NCBI GenBank assembly: GCA_013076295.1
Contig: RQOL01000699.1
Span: 4,464,001 to 4,528,000 of the forward strand
Length of the DNA stretch: 64,000 nucleotides
Direction: 5' to 3'
DNA from: Sanderia malayensis
Taxonomy: Eukaryota; Cnidaria; Scyphozoa; Semaeostomeae; Pelagiidae
Positions 1 through 12,253 of this stretch are shown piece by piece (the stretch's first letter is position 1; every line of letters starts with the position of its first letter). A model generated the notes under the pieces. That model was not told the origin of the DNA, searched no databases, and saw only the letters and a list, made by a program, of their open reading frames with translations. A program made the position numbers and the translations under genes.

Positions 1-1746
1 ATATTTCATGAGAATTGAAAATTATTCAAAGCAGCCTTTTATGTGCAATAATTCCCATTCTTGTTGCTGACTCAAACTCAAACTCAAACTCAAACATTTT
101 TTCAGCAGATTACTAGTTACATGTTACATTATAATATAAAGTTGTTTAAAAATACTATAATTAATTATAGATTCTTAATTACAAAATATTCAGGACATAA
201 CAACGTTTTATAATATTAGCTGGTGGACACATGAAAAGAACTCAGATAGAGCTATCAAAGCCATATGCCCAGTTGACGTGATTTGACAATACACAAGTTT
301 AATTTTGGTTTGGATATTAACAATAAGAAACAGCAAAGCTTGAAAAAATGAAAGAAAGAGAAAGTCAAAAAAATGAAAGAAAAAGAAAGACAAAAAAGTG
401 ATCATAGAAAGAAAAATAGTGATAATAAAATAAGAGAAAACGAAAAAAGAGATAAGATAGAAAGACAAAAGTTATGCAAAGAAGTAAAACTAGCAAAATT
501 ACAATCAGGTTCAAGTTCAATCAAGTTATATTTTCTAAAAGGTAGTATTTTATCTCATTTATCTCATTTTTGAAAGATAGGCTTTTGTTGGTTTTTTTTT
601 AAAACGAATGGCAGTGAATTCCAAAGCTTCACACCATCAAATGTAAGAAAACTTCTCATAGAATTGGTTGATATTGTTTGTAGAGAAAAACCAAGGCGAG
701 AAGATTGTCGTGTGTTGTGGTGATGAAGGTTTTTTGTTCTTAAAAATTCTTGTCCTAGGGTAGTATTGTTAGTGCTTTTACTTATTTGAAAGATGAATTC
801 CGCTGTTTCAAGTGTGTAAAGTTGGTTAAAATTTAAAAGTTTAAACGTTTAAAGATTGGGTCACTGTGAGGAGTGCGTGGAGCAAAGTCAGGCACTCTAA
901 TAGCCTTTTTTAGATTGCGGTTTAGTGGCTCTAAGATTGACTTGCTTTCTTGTTAGGTTTTTCATTATTTATACTGAGATATATATTTATACGAGCAAAG
1001 CAATTCATCTAAAGGTTCTCACATGAAAAAGTTCGGCAAATTCTTCCGGTGAATAAATCGGGGTGGGGGGGGGGGTCACTCTTAAACAATTGGGTTGTGG
1101 GGAGATGCGGTCGAGATGGGTTCATTTGTTCCTTCATTTCATCTTAAAATAGCCATGTTTCTTGAGAACCTTTACCTAATGATGTTGTTAATAAATTCAC
1201 CCGGTGTGGGTTCTACCAAACTTACGAAATGCTTATTCAAAGCTCAATATTGTCTTTGATATGGTCGTGCTTTAATACCTGGCCATCAAAAGAAATTCAA
1301 TTACATATCGATGGGTCGAAACAATGTTTGAATGTCCATATGTCCCTACAAAATATAAGCCAAGTGCCCCCAAGGCATAAGTTGAAAGTTCGGCCCATCA
1401 TGACTGATAATAGTTACAAAGTAAGAAACTTGAACCAATGAAATTCTTTTCATTGGTGCATGTTTCCCGCAAAGAATTTCTTGTGCATAACTTACTTAGT
1501 TTTTTGCTACTTAAAAGGTCACACAGTGCATTTTAATGTCTCTCACTTCTCTCTTAATAACGAAATAAATAAAGCCATTGAGCATTGGAGAAAAGAAAGA
1601 GTGGATAGAGTCCTAATTATCGCCGAAAAGACATTTCTATGCAACGGGCAAAGTCAGTAATTCTGGAATTGCCCTTTATATGAAGGATCCATTGGGTTCA
1701 TGAAAAAATATTAAAAATGTAAAATTGTCTCTCTATCTGTAGCATT
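1..1746. other. 3' flank of gene A and spacer of a likely next array unit
   Basis: Bases 1-75 align with spacer sequence at 6942-7016, 12618-12690 and 19594-19665. The match resumes at about 985 (AGCAAAGCAATTCATCTAAAGG) after a retrotransposon insert. Bases 1440-1746 match the 3' flanks of B, C and D (for example the segment around AAATAAATAAAGCCATTGAG). Bases 1228-1430 are a block also found near 24568-24775. I see no gene in the spacer apart from the retroelement remnant. Confidence 0.7.
75..985 (-). mobile_element. 5'-truncated non-LTR retrotransposon (CR1/L2-like), 3' end
   Basis: Read on the minus strand, about 845-580 encodes an unbroken C-terminal piece of a reverse transcriptase ORF, including TLETAEFIFQISKS, HHHNTRQSSRLGFSLQ and FDGVKLWNSLP. 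This is the usual carboxy end of CR1/L2/RTE-type ORF2 proteins. The frame ends with a stop at about 580, followed by 3' UTR. The outer end at 75-97 is a short (TCAAAC)n run, which reads (GTTTGA)n on the element strand and so forms a microsatellite-type 3' tail. Paralogous spacers lack the insert, so both borders can be placed. The polymerase core is missing, so the copy is dead. Confidence 0.75.
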
Positions 1747-4700
1747 CTACACAGGGACTTCAGTTGATTGAGAAGTGCCAAATGTTACACTATTTTTTCC
1801 ATTCAATAACGGTACACTCTCTTCTTTTTTATCCGGTTGAGCCCAAGGTTGTTTTTCACCAGATGAAAATATGAGGAAAAATAGAAAACCAAATACCAGG
1901 ACAGCGGCTGCTATTATAAAAACCAATCTCCATTCTTCTTGCGTCTAAAGTAAAAGAAACAAACTGATGTTTGACTAAATATTGCTCAATCAACATCCGC
2001 ATTGCATGATGGGAACTATGTTAAAAAGATTCAGAGGCCAAAGAAAAGATCTATTAATTCTAATCATCCATCAACCAAAAGTAACTCTTCAGATGCTCAT
2101 AGAAGCGAAGTTCATTAACACGAAAAGTCCAATCGCCAAAACTCAGCCTTCAGAGGACAATTGAATGGGATTCATTAGCTCCAATGACCCACAAGAGAAT
2201 GTACAACAATTAAAGACAAAACAGTCAGAAAAAAACATAATTCATAGATTGGTGGTAATTCATAGAGTGGTGGTTACAATAATACGAACAGACGAAGAAG
2301 AAGAAAAAGAACAAGAAAACAAGAACATGGACAGATCGATAGATCTGTGTATATCACTTATCTACAAATGTAAAAAAAATTGATTACCTCGTTCGTCGTA
2401 ATGATGCCAACTATAGTAGGACTGACAACACCGGTGGCTGCACCGAAACAATTAGTAATACCAAATAAAAGACCAGCATAGCGAGGTGCAATATCGAGAT
2501 GATTCACCATGAATCCATTCCTTGATAGGCCACTGAAACCAAGAGCCAAAGTCACTTCAAGTATAGCAATTTCCTTGTTAGAGGCATATCCAACCATTAA
2601 CATGAAGAATGCCTTGAAGACAAAGCCTGAAAGATGCAACAAATGCAGTTGGATAGAGATAGACAAACAAAGCAGTGAGGATGTGATACGTAAACGTTAT
2701 GCGTCACTGATCCAAATAGAAAGTCAGAGAGCGAAAGGTAACATCTTAATATCCCAATGGACTCTAAAATGAGGATGATTGAGGAAGCTTAATGACTTCG
2801 AGGGAAAGCTTTCAGGTACTAACGACTGAGAAAGGCAGTATGAAAACGTCGTCGATATTGGTACTGAATTAGGATTGCGCACTAACAATAATAGTGTCTT
2901 AAAACGTGTAATTTTCAATTGGTATCCAAGGCTGGAAAGCTTAAGCCATAACCTTGTTCTGTAGCCATTGTTTGGACAAGGTCGGGGTTTAGGCCAGGTT
3001 TAGTATCAGGGCCGGGATTAGGGTCATATTAAGTATCAATGCTAGCGTAAGGTTAACGTTAAGTTCAGGGTACGTAATACTCAAAAGGGTCTTGATTAAA
3101 GTTACGGGATAATATTCATGTGTGAGTAGCCTGTGCGTATGTGTCCGGTAGGTATCAATAGTTCAGCACACTGAACAAAACTGTGTTTTCGAAAAAATGG
3201 GTTGAGATAGGCTAGCAACTCACCTAAACTGTTGAAGATTTTTCTCACAACGGTTGTAGACAAAATTTTACGTGATCTGAGATAATCGGCTAGCCTTCCT
3301 CCAATGTGAACAACTATTATCATTGCGACGTATGGTAATGCCGACAAAAGACCAGTCTAAAACAAGATACACCAATAAATTGTCGAGTTACTGAAGATGA
3401 AAGTATTCTTAGCAAGTTAAATCAATATATAGTGTAATTACCTTTTCCAGATTGAAATGTAAAACTGTTTTGAGGTAGGTTGGAAGTGACATAAGTAGTG
3501 TATAGTAGCCCCAATTCTCTGCAATATGAGCGACACCGATGGCCCAGAATGGCATTGATGTCGCAATTTCCTTCCATGGGATTTTGGTGATCTAAAAATA
3601 AACAATAGAAATTATGAGGCAGGTGTTTTTAGATGTACTATGAGTATTTTTTGTCGAAAAATTATTATGTGATTCATAATCTAAGGTTACTTTTTCTACT
3701 TTAGGGACTTCTGTTTCTAAATACTTGAATTCTTCTTCTGTTATTGTTGGATGATCAAATGGACAATCAGTTACAAGCCAAAACCAAAAAGCACTCCACG
3801 TGATGGTTGATATGCCTAAAAATATGCAGGAACAAGATTGATTTTCACCACGGTAGGAAACCACAATTAAAGTAGCATTCTTATTGTTTATGTGAGCTAG
3901 CTGGGGGTAAATTAGATAAACAAATTCAAATATTTGATTAAGCTAACCAAAGAAATAGAAAACTTTAGGCCAACCAAAGCTCTCAGCGATCAAGCCAGAA
4001 AACACCAGTCCAAATACTGTACCCGTGAGTGGACCTTGTAAGAGAAAGTCAAGGGTTAGAAATCGCGACATTTTTAATAAGATCTTCTGAGCTTGTTTGA
4101 GTTACACGTTTTTTTATATAAGAAACCGGTTTATAAGAGTTCTAGACACCTTAAAATTTCAGAAACTTTTAGAAATACAAGTAAATATTTAAGGAACATT
4201 AGCAATTTCGGAAACAAGTTTTTCCTTTACGGGTTCAAATGTCAACCAACTGCAGTAAGTATGTTTTATGTGCTAGCATTGTCGGCTCCACATGACGATA
4301 TTTCGCATTGACGATTTTTCTTTGTTATAATAAAGTAGCTTTGAAAATCGAAAACATAGCGAAACATAATAACTACTAAAGCTGATTGGCCAATTGGTCA
4401 ATGATTGGCCAATTTCGATCCTCTTCTGGGTATAATTGTTCGTTAGGTTTTCATTTTCGTTCTCTTTCTGACGTACTACTCCGATGAGTGTCAGACGAAA
4501 AGCTTTAGCAGTTATTATGGTTCGCTATGTTTCCGATTTTCAACGCTATTTCGAAGTTCTGTACCGATCAAATTTTGTTATAATACTAATATTTTGCTGT
4601 ATCCACGTTTTTTTCTTCGTATTCACTGCAAATTTTTTCACTATATTAAGAAACTTTTAATGAACTTTTAGAACTAAAATGTGGCTAAGAATTAAGAAAC

Positions 4701-6539
4701 TTACTACTAGGCCTTGAGCCAGGTTTCTTATAAAAAAACGTGTATGTAGCAGCGGCTGGTTTAGAAAGGCACGGTGAAAACAAAACAATGACAATTAAAA
4801 TTTTAAGGAATAAAGTGCCTATTTTAAGTCAAATTTACAAGACCACACATTCTAAGTTACAAGACCACACTTCTCCTTTTATTTTCAGGACAACAAAGTG
4901 TGGACAAGACCACACTAAAATAGGCACTGATAAAGATTAAATCATGCAAACTTGGCTCAGATGAAATCTTTCTAAAAAAAAGTGAAGCAAGTTTAGCAGC
5001 AGTTTTATCATTCTGGCGAGTGATATTTTTTGTTTATTTTTTGAAAAAACACAAAGAAAAATGCCACAAAAAGTGCAAACTAATAGTCTCCCGCGTTTTC
5101 ACTGCGGCCCTCCAATGCCAATATTTACCTGTATATGTTATTGCAGCCAATTTGGTCCTTTCCATTGGTGGAGCCCACTTACTCAAAATTGCATGCATAC
5201 ATGGATATGTCACACCCTGTGAAACAGCAAAAATATAAATTACTCTTTATAAATAAAATCCATAAATGAAGTGCGCAATGCACCGAGGATTGTATCTTGT
5301 CATAAACTGGAATATTTATTTACATTACACAACCCCTGAAGAGCACGAATTGCAATCAGTAGATACATGCTTCCTCTTGCAGCCAACGGGGTCAACAAAG
5401 TGAGTACTGCACTGATGAAAATTCCACCACCGAATATATTTTTACCACCAAACCGAGTAGCAAGATATCCACCAGGAATCTGAGTTAAGAGGTAGCCATA
5501 GAAAGATGCGCTCAAAATGATTCCTAAAACAAAACAGTGGACACGGTTTAATGTTTCTTAATAAATAAAACAAAAGTTCCAACAAATGTTTGATACTCGA
5601 GTGAATGTTGAAATTACCCTGGTCTTTGGAATTCCAATTAAATTCTGCAGCTTCCTACAGATCAAAAGACAATTCGGTTTAAAAGCCTACTGCATCCAAA
5701 ATACTGATAGGATTTTGTACATTTTACTCTAAACCTTGTTTAACTGGTCCAGTAAATCCATTCCTCCAATCTCGCAACTTCAGCAAATTTGCCATTTCAT
5801 CTTTAACAACCCCAGATGTCAAAGCCACCACATAGAGCTCAAAAAATAGCTCATAAATCAAGAATTATTTCGTAAAAAATGAAAATCAAATTATTTTCTC
5901 TAATTTTTACAAATTTAAGAATTTTTGTGAATTTAAAACCTGGTATGCGGGAAGTAATTCGGGATAATTGGGGTAGTTGTGCTTGTGACGTCAAACTGCA
6001 GGAGAGGGGTCAGCCGGGGCAGAGAGTGGAAGTAGATAACGGGGACTGTCAGTGTCAACATAATAATACGTGCAATGGAATATGATCATCAACTGTAAAA
6101 GTCACTCTGTGTCACGGTTATAATTTTACAGCATGTCACAGTCTGTGTCCCACTTCAAAGTTGAACGTAATATGTTATTCGTAAACAAATGACAACAAAC
6201 CATACACCAAAATGAAATGATCAGTAAACTTTGATATTTCATTTACTTTCATCTCATCGCCTTTACCTCAGTATTGGTATTAAAAATTTCAAAATAAATA
6301 GAAATACTTACAATATGTTCAACATTTCCACTGGCTGTGGTAATGGTCTTATTTGAGACCATTGCAACTAGTGCAACACTCAAATTCACCCTCAACATGG
6401 TGACATTAAGAAAACCAAAGAAGCCAAGAATTGCAAGCAAATATCTTTTTCGAAGACAGTCGCATGTTGCTCTCCATCTTGATCTTTGTTTGGTCAATTG
6501 GTCTTTATTTGGATTTTCATCGATGGATGTGTGATCCAT
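1747..6539 (-). CDS. SLC17A5-like: Gene A: sialin-like SLC17 anion transporter, 10 exons
   Basis: Exons in transcript order: 6312-6539, 5618-5654, 5324-5523, 5129-5216, 3948-4034, 3691-3815, 3442-3591, 3224-3356, 2388-2626, 1747-1944. All junctions are GT-AG; the product is 494 residues. It is a 12-helix MFS protein. Family marks are RVNLSVAL in TM1 (exon 1), [10 protein letters not shown] before TM2, [20 protein letters not shown] (exon 3), WAPPMER (exon 4), FYFFG (end of exon 5), ENWGYYTLL (exon 7) and [11 protein letters not shown] (exon 9). SLC17 members move organic anions such as sialic acid, glutamate or urate, often with protons, in lysosomal, vesicular or plasma membranes; the substrate here is unknown. 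The start ATG has A at -3 and G at +4. Exon 6 is three codons shorter than in most sisters. Exon 4 reads HAILSKW where sisters have HAIWSKW. The C-terminus carries an acidic dileucine (ESVPLL). Intron 4 contains a MITE with a second MITE nested in it. Confidence 0.92.
4104..4744. mobile_element. MITE-1 copy 1, in intron 4 of gene A
   Basis: The terminal inverted repeats are ACACGTTTTTTTATATAAGAAACC on the left (given here as about 24 bases) and the matching GGTTTCTTATAAAAAAACGTGT on the right. The interior has repeated AAGAAACTTTTAGAA-type words. It has no coding capacity. Three more copies lie in intron 4 of genes C, F and G. This copy is longer because MITE-2 is nested at 4331-4573. Confidence 0.8.
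4331..4573. mobile_element. MITE-2 nested inside MITE-1
   Basis: A 243-bp insert with long inverted ends: GAAAATCGAAAACATAGCGA on the left and TCGCTATGTTTCCGATTTTC on the right, continuing inward through ...AGCTTTAG. It is flanked by a direct repeat TTTGTTATAA (4321-4330 and 4574-4583). The MITE-1 copy in gene C lacks the insert, which gives an empty site. A target duplication of about 10 bp suggests a Mutator-like origin (inference). Confidence 0.75.
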
Positions 6540-7469
6540 GTTTGTTGATTAAATAAATTGACAGCTAGCTATAATGAAGGAAACAAAAAGAAGATTGCTC
6601 ATTCATTCATTTTGCCATTCGGCATCAAAGTTCAAGGCCATCGAGAATGCAATATTTATTACATTACATGCTGCACTATTTACGAAATGTAACATATTAG
6701 ACTTACCTTTTATCAAAAAGAGCAGAATTTTTCAACTTCAGTAGCTTGCAACAACTTTAATGTCAAAGATGTGTATTATTGAGCAGCAAACTTGATAATA
6801 TCTTTGTCGAAAGTCGTTTTCAGAAAAAAGGCTTGGAACAGAACTTTGTAATTAAAATTCCTTTAAATATTCTAATTATGTTAACAATTCTAATTTAACA
6901 TTTAACAATTGTACTGTCGTATATATCTTTTGCACAAACGATATTTCATGGACCATCGAAAATTATTCAAAGCAGCATTTTATGTGCAATAATCCCCATT
7001 GTTGTTGTTGCTAAGGAGCAAAACGATTCATCTAAAGGTTCTTGCATAAAGAGGTTTTGTAAAATATTTACAAGTTTCCGATGAATAAATCCGGGAGGGT
7101 CACTCTTAAAAATTTGGGTAATGGGGATATGCGGCCGGACGGAATGGATTGCTTTGATTCTTTGTGCATAACTTAATTTAGCTTTTTGCTAAATGAAAGC
7201 CCAGACACTGCATTTTCATGTCTCTCACTTTTCTCTTAATAGCGAAATAAATAAAGCCATTGAGCATTGGAGAAAAGAAACAGTGGATAGAGTCCTAATT
7301 ATGGCCGAAAAGACAAGCCCTGTTTGAAACTTGTCAACAGGAAAGACAAGCGGACATTTATATGCAACGGCCAAAGTCAGTGATCCTACAATTGCCCTTA
7401 GATGAAGGTCCCATTGGGTTCATGAAAAAAACATGAACAATGTAAAATTGTCTCTCTTTCTACAGCATT
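6540..7469. other. Spacer between genes A and B
   Basis: It holds the 5' flank of A (6540-6940: AATAAATTGACAGCTAGCTAT and a conserved block shared with B and C), then the repeated spacer unit (6942-7300), then the 3' flank of B. No ORF of interest and no clear core promoter motif was recognised. Confidence 0.6.
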
Positions 7470-10400
7470 CTACACAGAGACTTCAGTTGATTGAGAAGTG
7501 CCAAATGTTACACCATTCTTTCCATTCAGCAATGGCACATTCTCTTTTTTCTCATCTAATTGGGCCCATGGTTGTTTTTCACCAGAAGAAAATATGAGAA
7601 AAAACAAAGAGCCAAAGAGAAGGGCAGCCGATGCAACTATGAAAACGTATCTCCATTCCTCCTGGGTCTAAAACAAAGAGAGAATCTTGACTAATCACAG
7701 ACTAATTTTCTTTCTTGAATTTAATTGACTTTAGAAGCATTGAAATATTCCAAAATTGACGACCGTTCATTGTCAATATCTCCCATTGCATGCAATCAAT
7801 TCTCGACTTCTTGAGGCCCATAGAATAGAATCAATGGGTTTCATGGGTCCAGCAGTGTAACCCTTGAGATGCATATAAGGAGATGGATTCATGGAATCCA
7901 ACAAAGAATTTAACAGAAACAACAACGCCCAAACCTATCCATAATTCATAGAAAGAGAAGTAAAATCAATAACAAAAGCAAATATGCAAAATATAAGTGC
8001 ATCAATATCGAGATGATAAGGATTACCTCGTTCTTCGTAATGATGCCGATAATTGTAGGACTGAGAATTCCAGAGGTTGTAGCAAAGCAATTAGTAATAC
8101 CAAGTAGAAGACTAGCATAGCGAGGAGCAATATCAAGATGATTCACCATGAATCCACTTTTTGATAGGCCACTGAAAGCAAGAGCCAAAATCAGTTCAAG
8201 TATAGCGATATCCTTGTTCGGTGCATATCCAACTAGTAACAAGAAGAGTGCTTTGAACGAAAAGCCTGCAAGATAGAACGAATGTTAATATAGATCACAC
8301 GAGGTTGCAATGAATGAAAAGACATCTCGCCATTTCCTGATAATGAGAAAATTATGATAAATGAGGAAACTTACAAATTTCCTTATCAAAAATTAACAAA
8401 ACTTAAGCTAGCGGTTGAGAGGAGCATCTCACCTAAACTGTTGAAGACCTTTCTAACAGCGGTTGTAGACAAGATTTTACGTGTTCTCAGATAATCAGCC
8501 AGCCTCGCTGCAGTTAGAACAACGATCATCATTACGACGTATGGTAATGATGAAAAGAAACCAGTCTAAAAAAGACAGTAGGAAAAATGTATCAATAACT
8601 CCAATTTGGAAATATAAGAACGCCATGTAGCCAAGGAAAATTACAAATTACTCAAAATCAAACTTTTCTGTCAATGAAAGTTGCAGTTACCTTTTCCAGA
8701 TCGAGGTGGAAAACGTTTTTTAAATAGGTAGGAAGTGACGTGAGTAGGGTATAGTAACCCCAGTTCTCTGTGGTATGAGCGACAATAATGGCCCAGAATG
8801 GAATTGATGTAGCAATTTTTTTCCATGGAACATTGTCTACCTGGGAGTTAAGCAATGGAAATTATATGGAAGTTTTATTGGCATGAGACTCTAATTCAGC
8901 AATCAGTATTTGTTGTAAAAAGAGTGTTATGTTTTCTATGATCTACTACCGTTGGGCTTACCTTTTCCTCAGTGTGATCTTCAGCAAGCTCTGCTTCTAG
9001 ATATTTCAGTTCTTCATTTGTTATTGTTGGATGATCGAATGGGGAATCAGTTACAAGCCAAAACCAAAGAGCACTCCATATCACAGATGTAGTACCTAAA
9101 TATATGCTGGGTCAAAACATATGTTTTCCTTATCATAAAACTACAACTAAAATAAAATTCTTCAAAGCTTCTAACTTACCAAAGAAATAGAAAACTGCTG
9201 GCCAACCAAAGTTGTGAGAAATAATGCCAGAGAGCATCATACCACCAATTGTGCCAGCATGCAAACCTTCAAAGAAAAAGCAAAGGATTAGATTTTAGAA
9301 ATCATGATATAATCTTGATGAATTCCATTGTATCTATAATTGCTAGGTATCAATAATTACCTGAATATGATATTGAAAACAATCTGCTTCTCTCCATTGG
9401 TGGAGCCCACTTACTCCAAATTGCATGCATACATGGAAATGTCACACCCTGTGAAAACAGCAAAGACATGCATAGATAGGCAGGCCCGTCGATAGCCAGC
9501 TCGGGCCCTGGGGCTATAAACAAATAAGCGGGCTCTGGGGCTATAAGCAAATAAGTTTTAAATTTGCTTTACGTCAGCAAAACTTTTCGCGGGCCTTTCT
9601 TGAGGCCCGGGCCCCGGGAATTTACCCCGGCTACCCCCCCCCTCGACGGTACTGTAGATAGGTCATTGTTTGTTAAGAAATTCGAGAAATAAAATGCTAA
9701 TGCACCGAGGTTTGCAACCGGTGATAAGAAATTAGAATTTTAATTACATTGACAAACCCCTCCAGAACGCGAATTGCAATCAGTAGATACATGCTTCCTC
9801 TTGCAGCCAACGGGGTCAACAAAGTGAGTAATGCAGTCATCAAAATTCCACCACCAAATATATTTTTACCACCAAACCGAGTAGCAAGATATCCACCAGG
9901 TATCTGAGTTAAAATGTAGCCATAGAAAAATGAACCCAAAATGAATCCTAAAAAGATGAAAAGAGGGGAAGATAGATTCAGACAAAGAAAATTTTCTCAA
10001 TAAACTGACGGGTAGGGTAACCGAAATTATTCGCTTGGTTTGACTCACTTCTGGCAGTGCTATAACAATTTCAAGAGCGTGCAAAAATATTCACACAAAT
10101 ATTCACATTTTTGATGATATTATGTTTTCCCAATTTCAAAGAAGATTCTGTCAGATCTTAGGAAACATAAATGCAAAGTAGTTCAAAATACCAGCAATTG
10201 ATAATACGTGATGAAAACGTCCAAAGGATAAATGATGAAAACTGTGCAGGTTCTTCATAACAAATGCGCTAAGCTGATATTGAACATGGAGCCATACGAC
10301 TCAAGCACGAAAGCCTTAGATTCACTGCGGAAATGTCTAGATTTCAGACGAAAGTTGCATCGATGTGCCACTATTTATAAGTCAAAGAGAAACGATCACT

Positions 10401-12253
10401 TTTAGCAATAAAACAGTAAGAGATCTGCAAAGCATCCAGACAAGGAACAATGAGCAGCACCATCTACCTAAAGTAAGGACAAATTGGGGGGAGCAAGATT
10501 CATCCTATCCGTTTATTGATAACTGGAGTAAACTGGACACAAACATCAAGTCGGCAGGAAACTTGAATAGTTTCAAACAAAGGTTTTGGACAATGTGTGC
10601 TGATTCTACAACTTTTTTTATGATGAACCATTCTTTTATCTATTTAGATTTATGTAATTATAAAGTTTTAAGTGAATCGATCCATTCAATTAGTTAAATA
10701 GAGGAGCCTCGTGAAAAGCACTCTCAAGTGACTGAGACCTCCCTCTGTAGATATTTTTATTATTATCATTATTATTTTTATTATAAATTCGTTTCTGACT
10801 TGTATCGAGTTTTCGACAAATTTTTGGATGCCCTTGACACGGAATGTTTGAATTGAATGAATGTTGAAATTACCCTGGTCTTTAGAAGTCCAATTAAATT
10901 CTGCAGCTTCCTACAAATTAAGAAAACTACAATTTAATAAAAGCTAAGTAACATTCTGCTCTTAATTTCCATCAGTATTAAATACACTTACTATCTTTTT
11001 AAAGCATTAATTCGTGCGCGAAACACCAGTGAATAGGTCGAATGAACTAAGCAATGCGACCTTGGTCCCTCCTCTCAGAAGACCACACCTCGTAATTCTT
11101 TTCTCCTCGCCAAGAATCACAAAGAGTTTGGAAAATGCTCTTTTCGCACCTTTTGTGCAAGCTTGGACTGTGGCGCGGCTTGAGCCCACTACAATTCTCT
11201 GATCAAGATCAAGATTTGAGCAACCCACCCACGTGGCCATCCTTACCTTAAAAAAGGTATACGAAACGTGCATGCGCAAAATGATAAATAGATTTCCTCA
11301 TCCTCATACATTTCACAAGTGCGAGAGTGCCCATGGTGGTGCTGGGAGAGGGTTGTGATCATGAAAGCGTACTGTCATCAAATCTCCGAAATGCTGATCC
11401 AAGTTGATAGCTGATGATTCGCGCACATACGAACCACTCATTCTGTTTAGTTACTAAGCATTAAGCTTTCCTTACATTTTCCTGATATTCTATGATTAAT
11501 ATTGCAATCACGGCACAATATTTATCTATTTCGCTCAGTCCTATACTCCCTACTTATACTTCATGTACTCCTTGACAAACAATCTACACAACGGATGTGC
11601 ATTGTTGCTTAATGGTTTGCAAATCTAAAACCATGATTGCAATTTTAAAGTAGTGAACTCTTTGATCCAAAAGAGCGAATACCGTTCTAAAATAGTGAAT
11701 ACAATTTCTAAAACGGTGTAAATACTGATTTTAAAACCCTGAATGCATTCTAAACACCCTTTTGTTCACTATGGCGCGTCATAAACTTTCGAATTTTCCC
11801 TTTTTATCGAATATAATAGTTCAGCTCTTTCGGCTCTCGAGGCTCACATCTTTTGCTAATATATACCTACGCACGCGCATAGCGACATTTTATGACGTCA
11901 ATTTAGTTTGGCCTATTTTTGACCACTTTGGCCGCTTTTTTAAGCTTGTTTGGCCTGCTCGTTCCCAGACAGTCTGGCAAAAGCTTCTTTTCTTCACATT
12001 TCGCATACCGTTAAAAAATACTTACCATAACTTCAACATCTCCACTGGCTGTATGAACAGTTTTATTTGAGACCATTGCAACTAATGCAACACTCAAATT
12101 CACCCTTAATGCAATAACATTAAAAAAACCAAAGAAGCCAAGAATTGCAAGCAAATGTCTTTTTGGAAGACAGTCGCATGTTGTTCTCCATCTGGATCTT
12201 TGTTTGGGCAATTGGTCTTTATTTGAATTTTCATCGATAGCTGTGTGATCCAT
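7470..12253 (-). CDS. SLC17A5-like: Gene B: sialin-like SLC17 transporter, 10 exons
   Basis: Exons: 12026-12253, 10874-10910, 9748-9947, 9361-9448, 9180-9266, 8962-9095, 8691-8840, 8433-8565, 8027-8265, 7470-7667. All borders are GT-AG; the product is 497 residues. Domain order matches gene A, with [20 protein letters not shown] (exon 3), [20 protein letters not shown] (exon 4) and [18 protein letters not shown] (exon 9). The TM4 segment reads RVLEGFVN, so the first helix glutamate is kept and the second is Asn. Exon 8 has [10 protein letters not shown] where sisters have GGRLADYLR. The C-terminal tail has ENVPLL, a candidate endosomal/lysosomal sorting signal. Introns are expanded by foreign DNA: a hAT-type MITE in intron 3, a non-LTR retrotransposon end in intron 2 and unassigned sequence in intron 1. 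The 5' flank (12254-12500) closely matches that of gene A. Confidence 0.92.
9481..9654. mobile_element. hAT-type MITE in intron 3 of gene B
   Basis: A 174-bp GC-rich insert. The ends are CAGGCCCGTCGA and TCGACGGTACTG, inverted repeats that both start with CAG. It is flanked by the 8-bp direct repeat TAGATAGG (9473-9480 and 9655-9662). The same intron in gene H reads straight through the site. An 8-bp target duplication with CAG ends is typical of hAT elements. Confidence 0.75.
10225..10830 (+). mobile_element. Non-LTR retrotransposon 3' remnant in intron 2 of gene B
   Basis: The plus-strand reading gives [20 protein letters not shown], then [13 protein letters not shown] and, after a frameshift near 10380, [16 protein letters not shown] and [12 protein letters not shown]. 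This order (helical tail, RRKLHRC, RTN, LNSFK) is the carboxy end of CR1/L2-like reverse transcriptases. It is followed by a TTATTATTATC-rich tail at about 10755-10790. The polymerase core is missing, the frame is broken and the copy is inert. It is antisense to the host gene. Confidence 0.65.
10911..12025. other. Intron 1 of gene B, expanded
   Basis: The 1.1-kb intron contains a GC-richer block at about 11007-11280 that is absent from sister introns. It is probably part of an insert whose type I cannot name. Around 11640-11760, words such as TCTAAAA...GTGAATAC recur. The remainder shows nothing recognisable. Confidence 0.4.

Noticed and set aside
5322..5330. Exon 3 of gene A ending one codon earlier at TTGT|GTAATG
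   Set aside because: That donor puts exon 4 out of frame; the donor after AAT (GTAAAT) keeps GVTYPCMH in frame, and the equivalent works in all nine genes.
11007..11279. 90-codon frame in gene B intron 1
   Set aside because: Open on both strands, no recognisable domain, inside an intron with inserted DNA.
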